Assembly (NCBI RefSeq): GCF_900996225.1
Contig: NZ_CAAJGL010000068.1
Location: forward strand, 1,550,001 to 1,614,000
Source of the DNA: Paraburkholderia sp. BCC1884
GTDB taxonomy: Bacteria > Pseudomonadota > Gammaproteobacteria > Burkholderiales > Burkholderiaceae
Reading direction: 5' to 3'
DNA: 64,000 nucleotides
Shown here piece by piece: positions 51,905-60,521 of this stretch (the first letter of the stretch is position 1; the number at the start of each line of letters is the position of its first letter). The position numbers were made by a program, and so were the translations under genes. The notes beneath the pieces were generated by a model. The model was not told the DNA's origin, did no database searches, and saw nothing but the letters and a program-made list of their open reading frames with translations.

Positions 51905-53341
51905 TCACACCAGCGACGACGCCTGCCGCTCGGCCTCGTCGTCGGAATCCGTCCCGCCGTTCGCGGCCGAAGCGCGCCCGGCCGCCGGCTCCTGATGCAG
52001 CCGGTTCGCATGCATCAGCCGGTACAGCGTGGCGCGCGAAATGCCGAGTTCCGCCGCCGCTTCCGAGAGCTTGTAGCCATGACGCTGCAGGGCATGTTCG
52101 ATGGCGTCTTTCTCGGCCTTGCTGCGGATCTCCGCGAGCGTCACCGCCGGGCCATTGTCGGCTTCCGGCAGACCGAGATCGCTCGCTGTGATGAAGCGCC
52201 CCTCGCTCATCACCACCGCGCGGCGCACGCAGTTGATCAACTCCCGCACGTTGCCCGGCCACGGATAGTTCGACATGGCGACGATCGCATCGCTCGACAG
52301 CCCGCGCAGTTTGCGCGCGCCGTCCTGCTTGTACATGCTGAGTGCATAGTTGGCGAGCAGCTTGATATCGCCGCCACGCTCGCGCAGCGGCGGCTCGATC
52401 AGGCGCAGCACGCACAGACGGTGATACAGGTCGGAGCGGAAGCGTCCGTCTTCGACCGCCTTGTCGAGATCGACGTGGGTCGCGGAAATGACCCGCACGT
52501 CGACATTGATCGGCCCGTTGCCGCCCAGCCGCTCGATCGTGCCTTCCTGAAGAAAGCGCAGCAACACCGCCTGGCATTCATGCGGCATATCGCCGATTTC
52601 ATCGAGAAAGAGCGTGCCCTCATGAGCCGTTTCGATCCGGCCGATCTTGCGCTGCAGCGCGCCGGTGAACGCGCCGCGCTCGTGGCCGAACAGTTCGGCT
52701 TGCAGCAGACTCGGCGGAATCGCCGCGCAATTGATCGCGACGAAGGTGCGGCCGGCGCGCGGCGAGCGATCGTGAATCGCGCGGGCGGTCAGCTCCTTGC
52801 CCGTGCCCGACTCGCCGGCCACGAACACCGGCGCATTGGTTACGCCGCATTTGTCGATGCGGCGGTACAACTGCTGCATTGCTTCACACTGGCCCACCAT
52901 GCCATGCCGGCCGAGCGACGGCTCGGGCGTGACGCGCGACTGACGCAGGCTCGACAAACCGTGCGCGTGACCGAGTGCGAACACGAGCCGTTCGTTCAGC
53001 CACGGGCGGGTGACGAAGTCGAAGCAGTAATCGAGGATGAAGCGGCTGACCAGATCGTCTTCCGCCTGGCCCGGCGCGATTTGCGCGACCCAATTGGTTT
53101 CCATGCGCCGCATGCAGGAGGCGAGCGCCTGAAGCTGCTGCGAGGTGCAGTCGCCAGGCAACTGGACGAGCCCGACCTTGATGTTGCCACGCTCGATCAT
53201 GCGTTCGGCGATGGCGGTGGTTTTGGCGTGCACCGCTTGCCAACCAGACTCGCCCAGGAAGTCGGCGAGTTTCTGGTCGGGTGCATTCGACACATAGAGA
53301 ACGGTGCGTTCGGTGTCGGCAGGCGTGCCAGTCGTATTCAT
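51905..53341 (-). CDS. sigma-54-dependent activator with degenerate receiver (VpsR-like)
   Basis: The 478-residue protein has three parts: an N-terminal receiver-like region (about 10-130) without a clear phospho-acceptor aspartate (IKVGLVQLPGDC), a central AAA+ domain, and a C-terminal Fis-type helix-turn-helix (LSEAAAELGISRATLYRLMH). The AAA+ domain has Walker A GESGTGKE, Walker B GTLFLDEIGD and an intact GAFTGA loop at 223-228 for sigma-54 contact. It resembles VpsR-type regulators that bind cyclic-di-GMP; that is inferred from layout. A consensus -24/-12 promoter facing away lies about 810 bp upstream. It heads an operon with the MFS exporter. Confidence 0.85.
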   Translation of the reverse strand: MNTTGTPADTERTVLYVSNAPDQKLADFLGESGWQAVHAKTTAIAERMIERGNIKVGLVQLPGDCTSQQLQALASCMRRMETNWVAQIAPGQAEDDLVSRFILDYCFDFVTRPWLNERLVFALGHAHGLSSLRQSRVTPEPSLGRHGMVGQCEAMQQLYRRIDKCGVTNAPVFVAGESGTGKELTARAIHDRSPRAGRTFVAINCAAIPPSLLQAELFGHERGAFTGALQRKIGRIETAHEGTLFLDEIGDMPHECQAVLLRFLQEGTIERLGGNGPINVDVRVISATHVDLDKAVEDGRFRSDLYHRLCVLRLIEPPLRERGGDIKLLANYALSMYKQDGARKLRGLSSDAIVAMSNYPWPGNVRELINCVRRAVVMSEGRFITASDLGLPEADNGPAVTLAEIRSKAEKDAIEHALQRHGYKLSEAAAELGISRATLYRLMHANRLHQEPAAGRASAANGGTDSDDEAERQASSLV

Positions 53342-54153
53342 GTTACCCCCGGTTTGATGCTGCTCTCGGTATTGCTATTTGACATATTCGACAGACCGGC
53401 AGGCCGCACCGATCCCTGGTCAACAGAGCCAGCCGCTCCGTTCGACGGGATGCGGGCATGGGTTGCGCCGGCGCCGGCTGCCCCTTTTGCGGGCGGACGG
53501 TCACTGACGGATTCACGGTAGTGGCAATTGGCGGGGAGCATGGAGCGGGCGGCGCGAACCGCGCGTTGCTACACATCGGACAGATGGCGGCACTGCGTTC
53601 AATTCTGCAACCGCCAGACGATTTCATCCCCGAATCACCACAGCCGTTGGACCTCGTTGGCCTGTTATACCGCGCTCTGTGCGGCGCGTGGCTTAACGAT
53701 AAGCGAAAGTGCTGACGAGCGCCATACAAACAATGGTGGATTCATCAAGGTTTCCTGCGCGGCGCCGGCGCGCCTTCTCCGTTCAAAAACAGACCGTCAA
53801 GACAGGCTATGCGCGTCGTCGCACATAACGCGTCAATCGCCGCGTTCTCAGCCGCGAGACGTCGATGCCGATGATGCGTTTTGCCGTCTCAAGCTTGCAA
53901 CATATCGGGCAAGCCGGTGTGAGCGCGGTTTACGCCGACAGCTATCGGCAGTTTTGACCTGACAGCGCTGCAAGCCTCGACGGGTCGTGGTGTGCGCCGA
54001 CCCGTTTCACGACGATTTGCGCGTACATCTTTCCAGGGCAATTCGGGCCCTGAAATAAGCGTGTGTCGAATACGAATCATCGTGTGCCGCGAGGCGCCCC
54101 GGTTCAGGGTGCGCTGCAGCAAAAGCCATGATGGACAAGGGATCGAGGTCACA
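53342..54153. other. 812-bp non-coding region upstream of the sigma-54 promoter
   Basis: The region lies between the VpsR-like activator (minus) and the sigma-54 promoter (plus). I see no convincing gene: open frames (53458-53715, 53992-54417) lack ribosome-binding sites or family features. This is where activator-binding sites for the promoter at 54154 would be expected, but I cannot point to a clear palindrome in it. Confidence 0.45.
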
Positions 54154-54169
54154 TGGCACGGCCATTGCA
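54154..54169 (+). promoter_or_regulatory. consensus sigma-54 (-24/-12) promoter
   Basis: TGGCACG-N4-TTGCA is a full match to the sigma-54 consensus with the required GG-N10-GC spacing. The predicted start site is near 54180. It is divergent from the VpsR-like activator gene and drives a leader of about 435 nt toward the small gene at 54615 and the CpaE-like gene. Confidence 0.88.
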
Positions 54170-54338
54170 ATAAGGGAGTCACAGAGAATGCGTTTGCCGC
54201 CCGGTTCACCTACGGGGAAGCGACGGGAGAAGAGACCGGCGGCAGACACAGACTTCGCAAGCGTGGTCGGGGAGGCCAACAACAGGTCTTGCGAGGATAC
54301 GGCGGGGCCAATGAGAAAAAGACGTCAACAATAAACGG

Positions 54339-54366
54339 CGGAGTGACCGGTACCTGTACCGGTCAC
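54339..54366. repeat. perfect 13-bp inverted repeat in the sigma-54 leader
   Basis: GAGTGACCGGTAC (54339-54351) and GTACCGGTCACTC (54354-54366) are exact complements separated by CT. It may be an RNA hairpin with a CCTG loop or a DNA palindrome for a regulator. No U-tract follows, so it is not a classical terminator. Confidence 0.85.
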
Positions 54367-54532
54367 TCACGACCGGAGAGTACGAGGCATAAGACAAAAA
54401 ACAGCAGCAAAAAATAGCGACAACGACAAGATAGCGACGGGGCAGCGCTCGGCAGGACCGGCCGGCGCGAAGAGGCGAGGAGCCAAGGCCAGAGTCTCCT
54501 TAGAGAGGCGAAATAAACGAGGTGGACCGGGC

Positions 54533-54562
54533 GCCGTGTCCGCATACCCATGCGGACACGGC
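54533..54562. repeat. perfect 13-bp inverted repeat with 4-nt loop near the start of the small gene
   Basis: GCCGTGTCCGCAT (54533-54545) and ATGCGGACACGGC (54550-54562) are exact complements around ACCC. In the transcript this makes a stable hairpin 53 nt before the start codon at 54615. It might regulate translation or stability. It is distinct in sequence from the repeat at 54339-54366. Confidence 0.85.
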
Positions 54563-54614
54563 TCACCTGGACATGCTGGACATGGCCCGCAAGGGCCCAT
54601 CATTCGGGGTTGTC

Positions 54615-54893
54615 ATGAAAAAACAGATCATCCGGGCAGACGCCGCAGCGCGGCTGGACCCTCAAGCCACCGGCTTGTCCTATCTACGATGCCGGATTCC
54701 GGCGCGCTCGCTGTTCGCCGCACCGCAGCCCGACCTGATGACGCTCGTGATCGCCGAAGCGATCCGGCGTAAGGCTCAGGCCCAGGTCGAACGCGAGGGC
54801 TTGCGCGACGCACTCTACGAGATGCCCGTTTCGCGCGAGCGCGAGGACCGTGAGCGTGGCGTGGACATCCATCCGTCCGATACGGACGACTAA
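54615..54893 (+). CDS. small protein of unknown function upstream of the CpaE-like gene
   Basis: The 92-residue protein is basic-acidic and helical, without a signal peptide or membrane helix. It has the segment LVIAEAIRRKAQAQVEREGL, which could form an amphipathic helix, and an acidic Arg-rich tail (REREDRERGVDIHPSDTDD). I recognise no domain. The CpaE-like gene follows after 66 bp on the same strand, so the two are likely co-transcribed from the sigma-54 promoter. The ATG at 54615 is one of several possible starts. Confidence 0.6.
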   Translation: MKKQIIRADAAARLDPQATGLSYLRCRIPARSLFAAPQPDLMTLVIAEAIRRKAQAQVEREGLRDALYEMPVSREREDRERGVDIHPSDTDD

Positions 54894-54959
54894 CACCCAG
54901 CGTCGCATTGACCGACGTGGCCTCGCCAGGCGAACGGCTGCACACCGGCGGAGACCGAC

Positions 54960-56162
54960 ATGATCGACATCTTCCTGATTTCCTCCAGCGCGGAACGCGC
55001 GCCGCAGATCGTGGCGCGTCTTCAGCAAAGCGGCGTGGCTTACCGGCTGCGTAGCGCGCGCGGCACGGCCCGGCAACTGCGCACACATGCCCGCGCGATT
55101 CGCAGCGCCGATCTGCTGATCGTCGAAGACAGCGAGTTGAATGCCCGCGATCTCGACGGCGTTGAAGAAGTGCTGGCCTGCACGCCGGCGCTGCACTGCA
55201 TGCTGGTCACGGCCGAGCCTTCCACGGCATTGCTGGGTGCGGCGCTGCGCGTCGGGGTTCGGCATGTGTTCGCCTGGCCGTTCGACGCCGACGAGATCGC
55301 CCTCGCGCTCGCCCAGATCGAAGTCAGAAAAAATCCGCCCGGACGGCGCGCCGGACGCGTCGTTTCGCTCGCCTCGAGCAAGGGCGGCAGCGGCACCACG
55401 CTGATCGCGGTGAACCTCGCGTATTCGCTTGCCACGTTGAACAACCGGCGCGTCCTGCTGATCGACCTGAGCCAGCAATTCGCCGATGCCAGTCTGCTGA
55501 TGGCCGACCGGCCGCCGCCCACGACGCTCGCCGACCTGTGTTCGCAGATCGATCGGCTCGATGCCGAGCTATTCGAATCCTGCGTGATGCGCGTGCACGC
55601 GAATCTCGATGTGCTGGCGGGCGCCGGCGATCCGCTCAAGGCTGCCGAATTGCAGCCCGCGCAGCTGGAGCGGATTCTCGCGCTGGTTCGCGAACGCTAC
55701 GACGCGGTGCTGATCGACGTCGGCCAGAGTCTCAATCCGTTGACGATCCTCGCACTCGACCGCAGCGACATGATCTGCATGGTGGTTCGGCAGAGTCCGC
55801 TTTATCTGCACGGCGGGCGTCGCATGCTCGATATTTTCCGCGAACTCGGCTATCCGGCGAGCAAGGTGAGGGTGGTCGTCAATCAGTACGACAAGAGCGC
55901 GCCGATCAATCTGCCGACCCTCGAACAGACCCTTGGCGCGAGGGTCGCGCATCAGTTGCCACGCGACGACCAGCAGGCCAGTGAGGCGCTCAGCCGCGGC
56001 GTGCCGCTCGTGACCTCGGCGCACGACAGCATCCTTGCACAAGGCATCAGCCTGCTCGCCGATATGTTGTGGCCGGCTTTTGCCGGAAGTCGCAAAGGCG
56101 TGTTCGGGCGCCTGTTCGCCACTCAGACGACGCTGCCGCCGCGTTTGAAACCGGGCCATTGA
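54960..56162 (+). CDS. CpaE/TadZ-like P-loop ATPase
   Basis: The 400-residue protein has a receiver-like N-terminal domain (about 1-125, FLISSSAERAPQIVARLQQS) and a ParA/MinD-type ATPase domain with a deviant Walker A, KGGSGTT at 141-147 (SLASSKGGSGTTLIAVNLAY). This layout matches CpaE/TadZ, which place Flp/Tad pilus machines at the cell pole. No other tad or flp gene is in the window, so the partner is missing here and the role may differ. It follows a small gene and a sigma-54 promoter. Confidence 0.8.
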   Translation: MIDIFLISSSAERAPQIVARLQQSGVAYRLRSARGTARQLRTHARAIRSADLLIVEDSELNARDLDGVEEVLACTPALHCMLVTAEPSTALLGAALRVGVRHVFAWPFDADEIALALAQIEVRKNPPGRRAGRVVSLASSKGGSGTTLIAVNLAYSLATLNNRRVLLIDLSQQFADASLLMADRPPPTTLADLCSQIDRLDAELFESCVMRVHANLDVLAGAGDPLKAAELQPAQLERILALVRERYDAVLIDVGQSLNPLTILALDRSDMICMVVRQSPLYLHGGRRMLDIFRELGYPASKVRVVVNQYDKSAPINLPTLEQTLGARVAHQLPRDDQQASEALSRGVPLVTSAHDSILAQGISLLADMLWPAFAGSRKGVFGRLFATQTTLPPRLKPGH

Positions 56163-56189
56163 GGCGGGTAGGTCCGGTTCGTGATGTCG

Positions 56190-56227
56190 ACGGTGCATGC
56201 TCAATGGATAGACCGTCGATGCACCGT
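56190..56227. terminator. candidate stem-loop after the CpaE-like gene
   Basis: ACGGTGCAT (56190-56198) and ATGCACCGT (56219-56227) form a perfect 9-bp stem with a 20-nt loop, 28 bp after the CpaE-like stop codon. There is no T-run, so termination is uncertain. Confidence 0.4.
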
Positions 56228-56372
56228 GCCGTCGGGGTTGGTGCGGTCTGGACAATGTGTCACGGGGACTGCTACGCTGCGACGCAGAGATCAGCAGACG
56301 CAGGCCGGCGAGACGCCGGCTATCCGCCTTCGTGCGGCTCGAAAATTGATTGGCATATCGAACGAGCATGGC

Positions 56373-57137
56373 ATGACCGCCCATACTCCGAACCGGGACG
56401 TCGACGGCGAACGCCCTCGCGTGGAAGAAAAAAACGCTGCGACTTCGACGGCGCGAACCCGCCTCGATGACCAGGCGCGCGATGACCAGGCGCGCGATGA
56501 CCCGGTCGCCGGCTCAGCCGATGGTTTGCGCGTGGCCTCGGTGGAAATTCTCACGCGTTGCGGCGCCGCGCTGCTGCTCACGCTCTTCGCCCACGCCGCC
56601 ATCGAACGATGGCTCGCGCAGCCCACCCGCATCACCCTGTTACTGCTCGTGGCGGGCGCATTCGTCACGATCGGCCTGTCGCTTTTTGCACGCGTGCCGA
56701 TCAAACGCGACTGGACCCCGTTCGCCTTTGTTTGCTCGGTGGGCGGCACCTTCTATTTTCTGGCCGTGCGGCTGTCGCCCGGCATTCCGCTCGTGCCTGA
56801 ATCGGTAGGCGCCGCGCTGCAGCTGATCGGCATTTTCTGGCAGCTGTTCGCGAAGTTTTCACTGCGCCGCTCGTTCGGCATCTTGCCGGCCAATCGCGGC
56901 GTGGTGTCGGGCGGGGCCTACCGGTTCGTGCGTCATCCCATGTATCTGGGCTACTTCGTGATGGATATCGGCTTTCTGCTGGCCAACTTCGGCTTGCAGA
57001 ACGCGCTCGTCTACAGTTGCCAGTTTGCCTTGCAGGTCGGACGCATCGTGCGCGAAGAGCGACTGCTGTCCGAGGACGGGCATTACCGGGCCTATCGGGC
57101 CAAGGTACGCTTCCGCGTGATTCCCGGTGTCTTCTGA
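56373..57137 (+). CDS. isoprenylcysteine carboxyl methyltransferase (ICMT) family membrane protein
   Basis: The 254-residue protein has a charged, repeat-containing N-terminal tail (two tandem copies of DDQAR) and about five membrane helices. It ends with the ICMT/phospholipid methyltransferase signature RHPMYLGYF and EERLLSEDGHYRAYRAKVRFR, which bind S-adenosylmethionine. In bacteria the substrate is usually unknown, as prenylated proteins are absent; lipid or small-molecule methylation is possible. It precedes the NAMPT gene by about 75 bp. Confidence 0.8.
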   Translation: MTAHTPNRDVDGERPRVEEKNAATSTARTRLDDQARDDQARDDPVAGSADGLRVASVEILTRCGAALLLTLFAHAAIERWLAQPTRITLLLLVAGAFVTIGLSLFARVPIKRDWTPFAFVCSVGGTFYFLAVRLSPGIPLVPESVGAALQLIGIFWQLFAKFSLRRSFGILPANRGVVSGGAYRFVRHPMYLGYFVMDIGFLLANFGLQNALVYSCQFALQVGRIVREERLLSEDGHYRAYRAKVRFRVIPGVF

Positions 57138-57212
57138 CGGTGTATCGTGTCGCTATGTCGGGCTCGCGCCGGTCGCGAGCCCAATCCGACCGATCCCTCT
57201 CAAGAGAGCCAC

Positions 57213-58673
57213 GTGAGCGCAGCATTGTCCATGCACAACGATATCGGCGGTGTCAGCGATATCGCCTCGATCCTGTCCAACCCGATCCTCAACACGGATT
57301 CGTACAAGGCGTCCCACTACCTGCAATATCCGCCCGACGCGTCGGCGATGTTCTCGTACATCGAATCGCGCGGCGGCCGTTACGGCCGCACGCTGTTCTT
57401 CGGCTTGCAGATGCTCATCAAGGAGTATCTGTGTCGTCCCGTCACACCGGCGATGATCGAACAGGCCAGGGCATTTTTCGGCGGCCACGGCGAGCCGTTC
57501 AACGAAGCCGGGTGGCGCTACATCGTCGAACAATACGGCGGCTATCTGCCGGTGCGGATTCGTGCGGTGCCGGAAGGCTCGGTCGTGCCGACGCACAACG
57601 TGCTGGTCACCGTCGAATGCGACGATCCGCAGGTCTTCTGGCTGGCTTCGTATCTGGAGACCATGCTGCTGCGCGTCTGGTATCCGGTCACCGTGGCGAC
57701 GCAAAGCTGGCATTTGCGCAGGACGATCCGTGGCTGGCTCGAGAAGAGCAGCGACGATCTCACGCAGTTGCCGTTCAAGTTGCACGACTTCGGCGCGCGT
57801 GGCGTGTCGAGTGCGGAATCGGCGGCAATCGGCGGTGCGGCGCATCTCGTCAGCTTCATGGGCTCGGATACGGTGCTCGGCGTGGTCGCGGCGAACCACT
57901 ACTACAACGAGACGATGGCGGCGTTTTCGGTGCCGGCCGCCGAGCACAGCACGATTACGTCATGGGGCCGCGAGCGCGAAACCGACGCGTTCCGCAACAT
58001 GATCGCGCAGTTCGGCAAGCCAGGCGCGATCGTCTCGGTGGTGTCCGACTCCTACGATCTGTTCGCCGCGCTCCACACCTGGGGCACGGAATTGAAACAG
58101 GCCGTGATCGATTCGGGCGGCATGCTGGTGATCCGGCCGGACTCGGGCGATCCGCAGAAGATCGTCCTGCAGACCTTGCATGCGCTCGACGCGTCGTTTG
58201 GCTCGACGCTGAACAGCAAAGGGCGGCGCGTGCTCGATCACGTGCGCGTGATTCAGGGCGACGGCGTGAATGCGGAGTCGATCGAAGCGATTCTTGCCGC
58301 CATCGACGAAGCCGGCTTTGCGACGGACAACATCGTGTTCGGCATGGGCGGCGCGCTATTGCAGCAGATCAACCGCGACACGCAGCGCTTCGCGATGAAG
58401 TGCTCGGCGATCCGTTTGGGCGACACGTGGCACGACGTGCGCAAGGACCCCGTCACGGATGCCGGCAAGCGCTCGATGAAAGGACGCCTCACGCTGCTGC
58501 GCAATCGTCGCACGGGCGAATACCGCACGGTCACGCTGCCGCTCGCATGGGACGAACACACGGCCGAGGCGGATTGGGAAGACGCGCTGGTGACCGTGTT
58601 CGATTCCGGCAAGCTGCTGGTCGACGTCTCGCTTGCGGAGATCAGGCAGCGCGCTCACGAAGGCGAAGCTTGA
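57213..58673 (+). CDS. nadV: nicotinamide phosphoribosyltransferase (NAMPT/NadV)
   Basis: The 486-residue protein resembles human and bacterial NAMPT along its whole length: NTDSYKASHYLQYPPD, PVRIRAVPEGSVVPTHNVLV, HDFGARGVSSAESAAIGGAA and RVIQGDGVNAESIEAI. The catalytic histidine is H245 in PAAEHSTITSWG (human H247). It makes nicotinamide mononucleotide from nicotinamide and PRPP in NAD salvage. The start is uncertain: GTG 57213 has an AGAGAG ribosome-binding site; ATG 57231 is an alternative. Its 3' end overlaps the modBC stop by 19 bp (convergent). Confidence 0.9.
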   Translation: MSAALSMHNDIGGVSDIASILSNPILNTDSYKASHYLQYPPDASAMFSYIESRGGRYGRTLFFGLQMLIKEYLCRPVTPAMIEQARAFFGGHGEPFNEAGWRYIVEQYGGYLPVRIRAVPEGSVVPTHNVLVTVECDDPQVFWLASYLETMLLRVWYPVTVATQSWHLRRTIRGWLEKSSDDLTQLPFKLHDFGARGVSSAESAAIGGAAHLVSFMGSDTVLGVVAANHYYNETMAAFSVPAAEHSTITSWGRERETDAFRNMIAQFGKPGAIVSVVSDSYDLFAALHTWGTELKQAVIDSGGMLVIRPDSGDPQKIVLQTLHALDASFGSTLNSKGRRVLDHVRVIQGDGVNAESIEAILAAIDEAGFATDNIVFGMGGALLQQINRDTQRFAMKCSAIRLGDTWHDVRKDPVTDAGKRSMKGRLTLLRNRRTGEYRTVTLPLAWDEHTAEADWEDALVTVFDSGKLLVDVSLAEIRQRAHEGEA

Positions 58674-60517
58674 GTGCTGCTGTTCACGCGCCAGACGCAG
58701 ACGCCTGACGCGTGAACATCGACGCGGCATGTCATGCCTTCGTGCAGACTGGCGTCTTCGCTGGCGATGTCGAAACAGACTGCGCCAATCGATACGCGGA
58801 TATAGCGCTCGCCGCGCCTGAGTTCGACTGAGTCGATCAGACCGGCCAGCGCGCCGTCGGCCGAGATGGCAATCGCGTGCGCCGAGACTCGCCACATGAC
58901 GCGTTCGCCGGCGGCGAAATCCTGCCCGCTGGCGTTGGTGCCGATCACGAGCCCCGCTGCGATCGCTACTTGCCCCGGCGCGCTCATCGCGCCTTCGCCG
59001 ACGTTATGCAAACCCAGCAGGCTGGCAACCCGCATCGAAGCGGGCTGTTCGAACACGGCGTCGATAAAACCGGCCTGTAGCACGCGACCCTGTTCGACCA
59101 CCATCACTTCGTCGGCCAGCAGGGCGGCTTCGTCGGGATCGTGCGTGACGATGATCGTCACTGCGGCGATCTCGCGCTGCAAGGCGCGCAGCGATTGCTG
59201 CAAACGCCGCCGCCGAGGCGTATCCAATGCCGCGAAAGGTTCGTCGAACAGCAGGAGTTCGCTATGCCGCGTCAGCGCCCGCGCGAGCGCGACACGCTGC
59301 CGCTGACCGAACGACAGTTGATGCGGCAGGCGGTCCACCAGCTGCGCAAGACCCAGATGATCGAGCCAGTAACGCGCGCTGGCGAGGTCGGCGTCGACGG
59401 GAAAGGCGAGTTGGCGAGCTACGCTCATGTGCGGGAACAAGCCGTAGTCTTGCGGCATATAGCCGATCTGGCGTTGCTCGGGTGGCAGCGTGTCCAATTG
59501 CGTCGCGCCGAGCCGCACTCTGCTCGACGCATTCGATTCGAGTCCCGCGATCAGACGCAGGGCCAGCGATTTGCCCGAGCCCGACGGCCCGATGATCGCC
59601 AGACGCCGCGTAGTCGGCGTCCACGCGATGTCGAGATCGAATGCACCGAGGCGTCGTTGCAAATGGAACTCGAGACGAAGGTGAGCGGACTCGCCCCGGC
59701 TCGCCGTCAGACCGATGCTGGATTCGAGGGCGTCGTCGCCGTTCTCGGTCTGCTCGGCGGCGTTTTTTTGTCGAAGGCTGTAAATCGACAGCGCGGCGCA
59801 GAGAATCGCGATCGCCAGCGTCGGCAGGAGCAAGGGCATCATCGCCGGCAGCCCCTGGCCGCCGAACACCACGTAGGTATAGACCGGCAAGGAATAGGGG
59901 TGATAGGCCACCATCACGGTCGCGCCGAATTCGCCGAATGCGCGCAGCCAGGCAAGTGCGAGGCCGGCGCGAATCGCGGGCCATGCCACCGGCAGCATGA
60001 TCCGGAAAAAGCGGCTGCCGGCGTGATGGCCTAGCGTCGCGGCAACATCGTCGAGCACCGGATCGACGGCGCCGAACGCGGACTTCGCGGCGATGATGAG
60101 AAACGGCGCGGCGACGAAGACTTCCGCGAGCACGATGCCCGCGAACGAATCCGTCAACACGCCGCCGGTGAGTTGGCCCACCCAGCTATAGGGGCCGAGC
60201 AGAAACAGCAGCAGCACGCCGCTCGTGAGCGGCGGCAGTGCCAGCGGCAACTGCACGACGAAGCCGAGCAGCGCTGTCTTGCGCGAGTTCGAGCGGGCGA
60301 GCAAATAGCCGAGCGGCACGCCGCCGAGCAGGATCACGAGCGATGCGACACTGGCGCTCGCGACCGACACGCCGACCGCGGACCAGGTCGCATGCCAGTC
60401 GACATTGGCCCAGTCGGCGTGGCCGAGTTGCGGCACGCTGGCGACGAACGGCGCGCACAGATAGACGGCGAGCAGCGCCGCGAGCCACACCAGGGCTCGT
60501 GCTGCGGGTCGTTGCAT
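58655..60517 (-). CDS. fused molybdate ABC transporter permease and ATPase (ModB-ModC)
   Basis: The 620-residue protein joins two parts. The N-terminal half is a ModB-type permease with about six helices and the EAA-like loop (DDVAATLGHHAGSRFFRIML). The C-terminal half is the ATPase, with Walker A GPSGSGKS (K316), the signature LSFGQRQRVALARAL, Walker B ELLLFDEPFAAL and a TOBE-like end (DVHASGVCVWRV). In most bacteria modB and modC are separate genes. The signature LSFGQ is a mild variant of LSGGQ. The gene follows modA with a 4-bp gap, so the operon is tightly coupled. Confidence 0.88.
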   Translation of the reverse strand: MQRPAARALVWLAALLAVYLCAPFVASVPQLGHADWANVDWHATWSAVGVSVASASVASLVILLGGVPLGYLLARSNSRKTALLGFVVQLPLALPPLTSGVLLLFLLGPYSWVGQLTGGVLTDSFAGIVLAEVFVAAPFLIIAAKSAFGAVDPVLDDVAATLGHHAGSRFFRIMLPVAWPAIRAGLALAWLRAFGEFGATVMVAYHPYSLPVYTYVVFGGQGLPAMMPLLLPTLAIAILCAALSIYSLRQKNAAEQTENGDDALESSIGLTASRGESAHLRLEFHLQRRLGAFDLDIAWTPTTRRLAIIGPSGSGKSLALRLIAGLESNASSRVRLGATQLDTLPPEQRQIGYMPQDYGLFPHMSVARQLAFPVDADLASARYWLDHLGLAQLVDRLPHQLSFGQRQRVALARALTRHSELLLFDEPFAALDTPRRRRLQQSLRALQREIAAVTIIVTHDPDEAALLADEVMVVEQGRVLQAGFIDAVFEQPASMRVASLLGLHNVGEGAMSAPGQVAIAAGLVIGTNASGQDFAAGERVMWRVSAHAIAISADGALAGLIDSVELRRGERYIRVSIGAVCFDIASEDASLHEGMTCRVDVHASGVCVWRVNSSTQASPS

Positions 60518-60521
60518 TGCC

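Noticed and set aside
53458-53715. An 85-codon open frame with cysteines near the start (GCAGAGCPFCG) in the non-coding stretch
   Set aside because: There is no ribosome-binding site and no recognisable fold; the cysteine pattern is too loose to call a zinc ribbon.
54188-54334. A 48-codon frame starting just after the predicted sigma-54 start site
   Set aside because: Its apparent ribosome-binding site lies upstream of the predicted transcript start, so it would not be in the mRNA; no family resemblance.
53992-54417. A 141-codon open frame running across the sigma-54 promoter
   Set aside because: It crosses a full-consensus -24/-12 promoter and one of the 13-bp inverted repeats, so coding use is unlikely.
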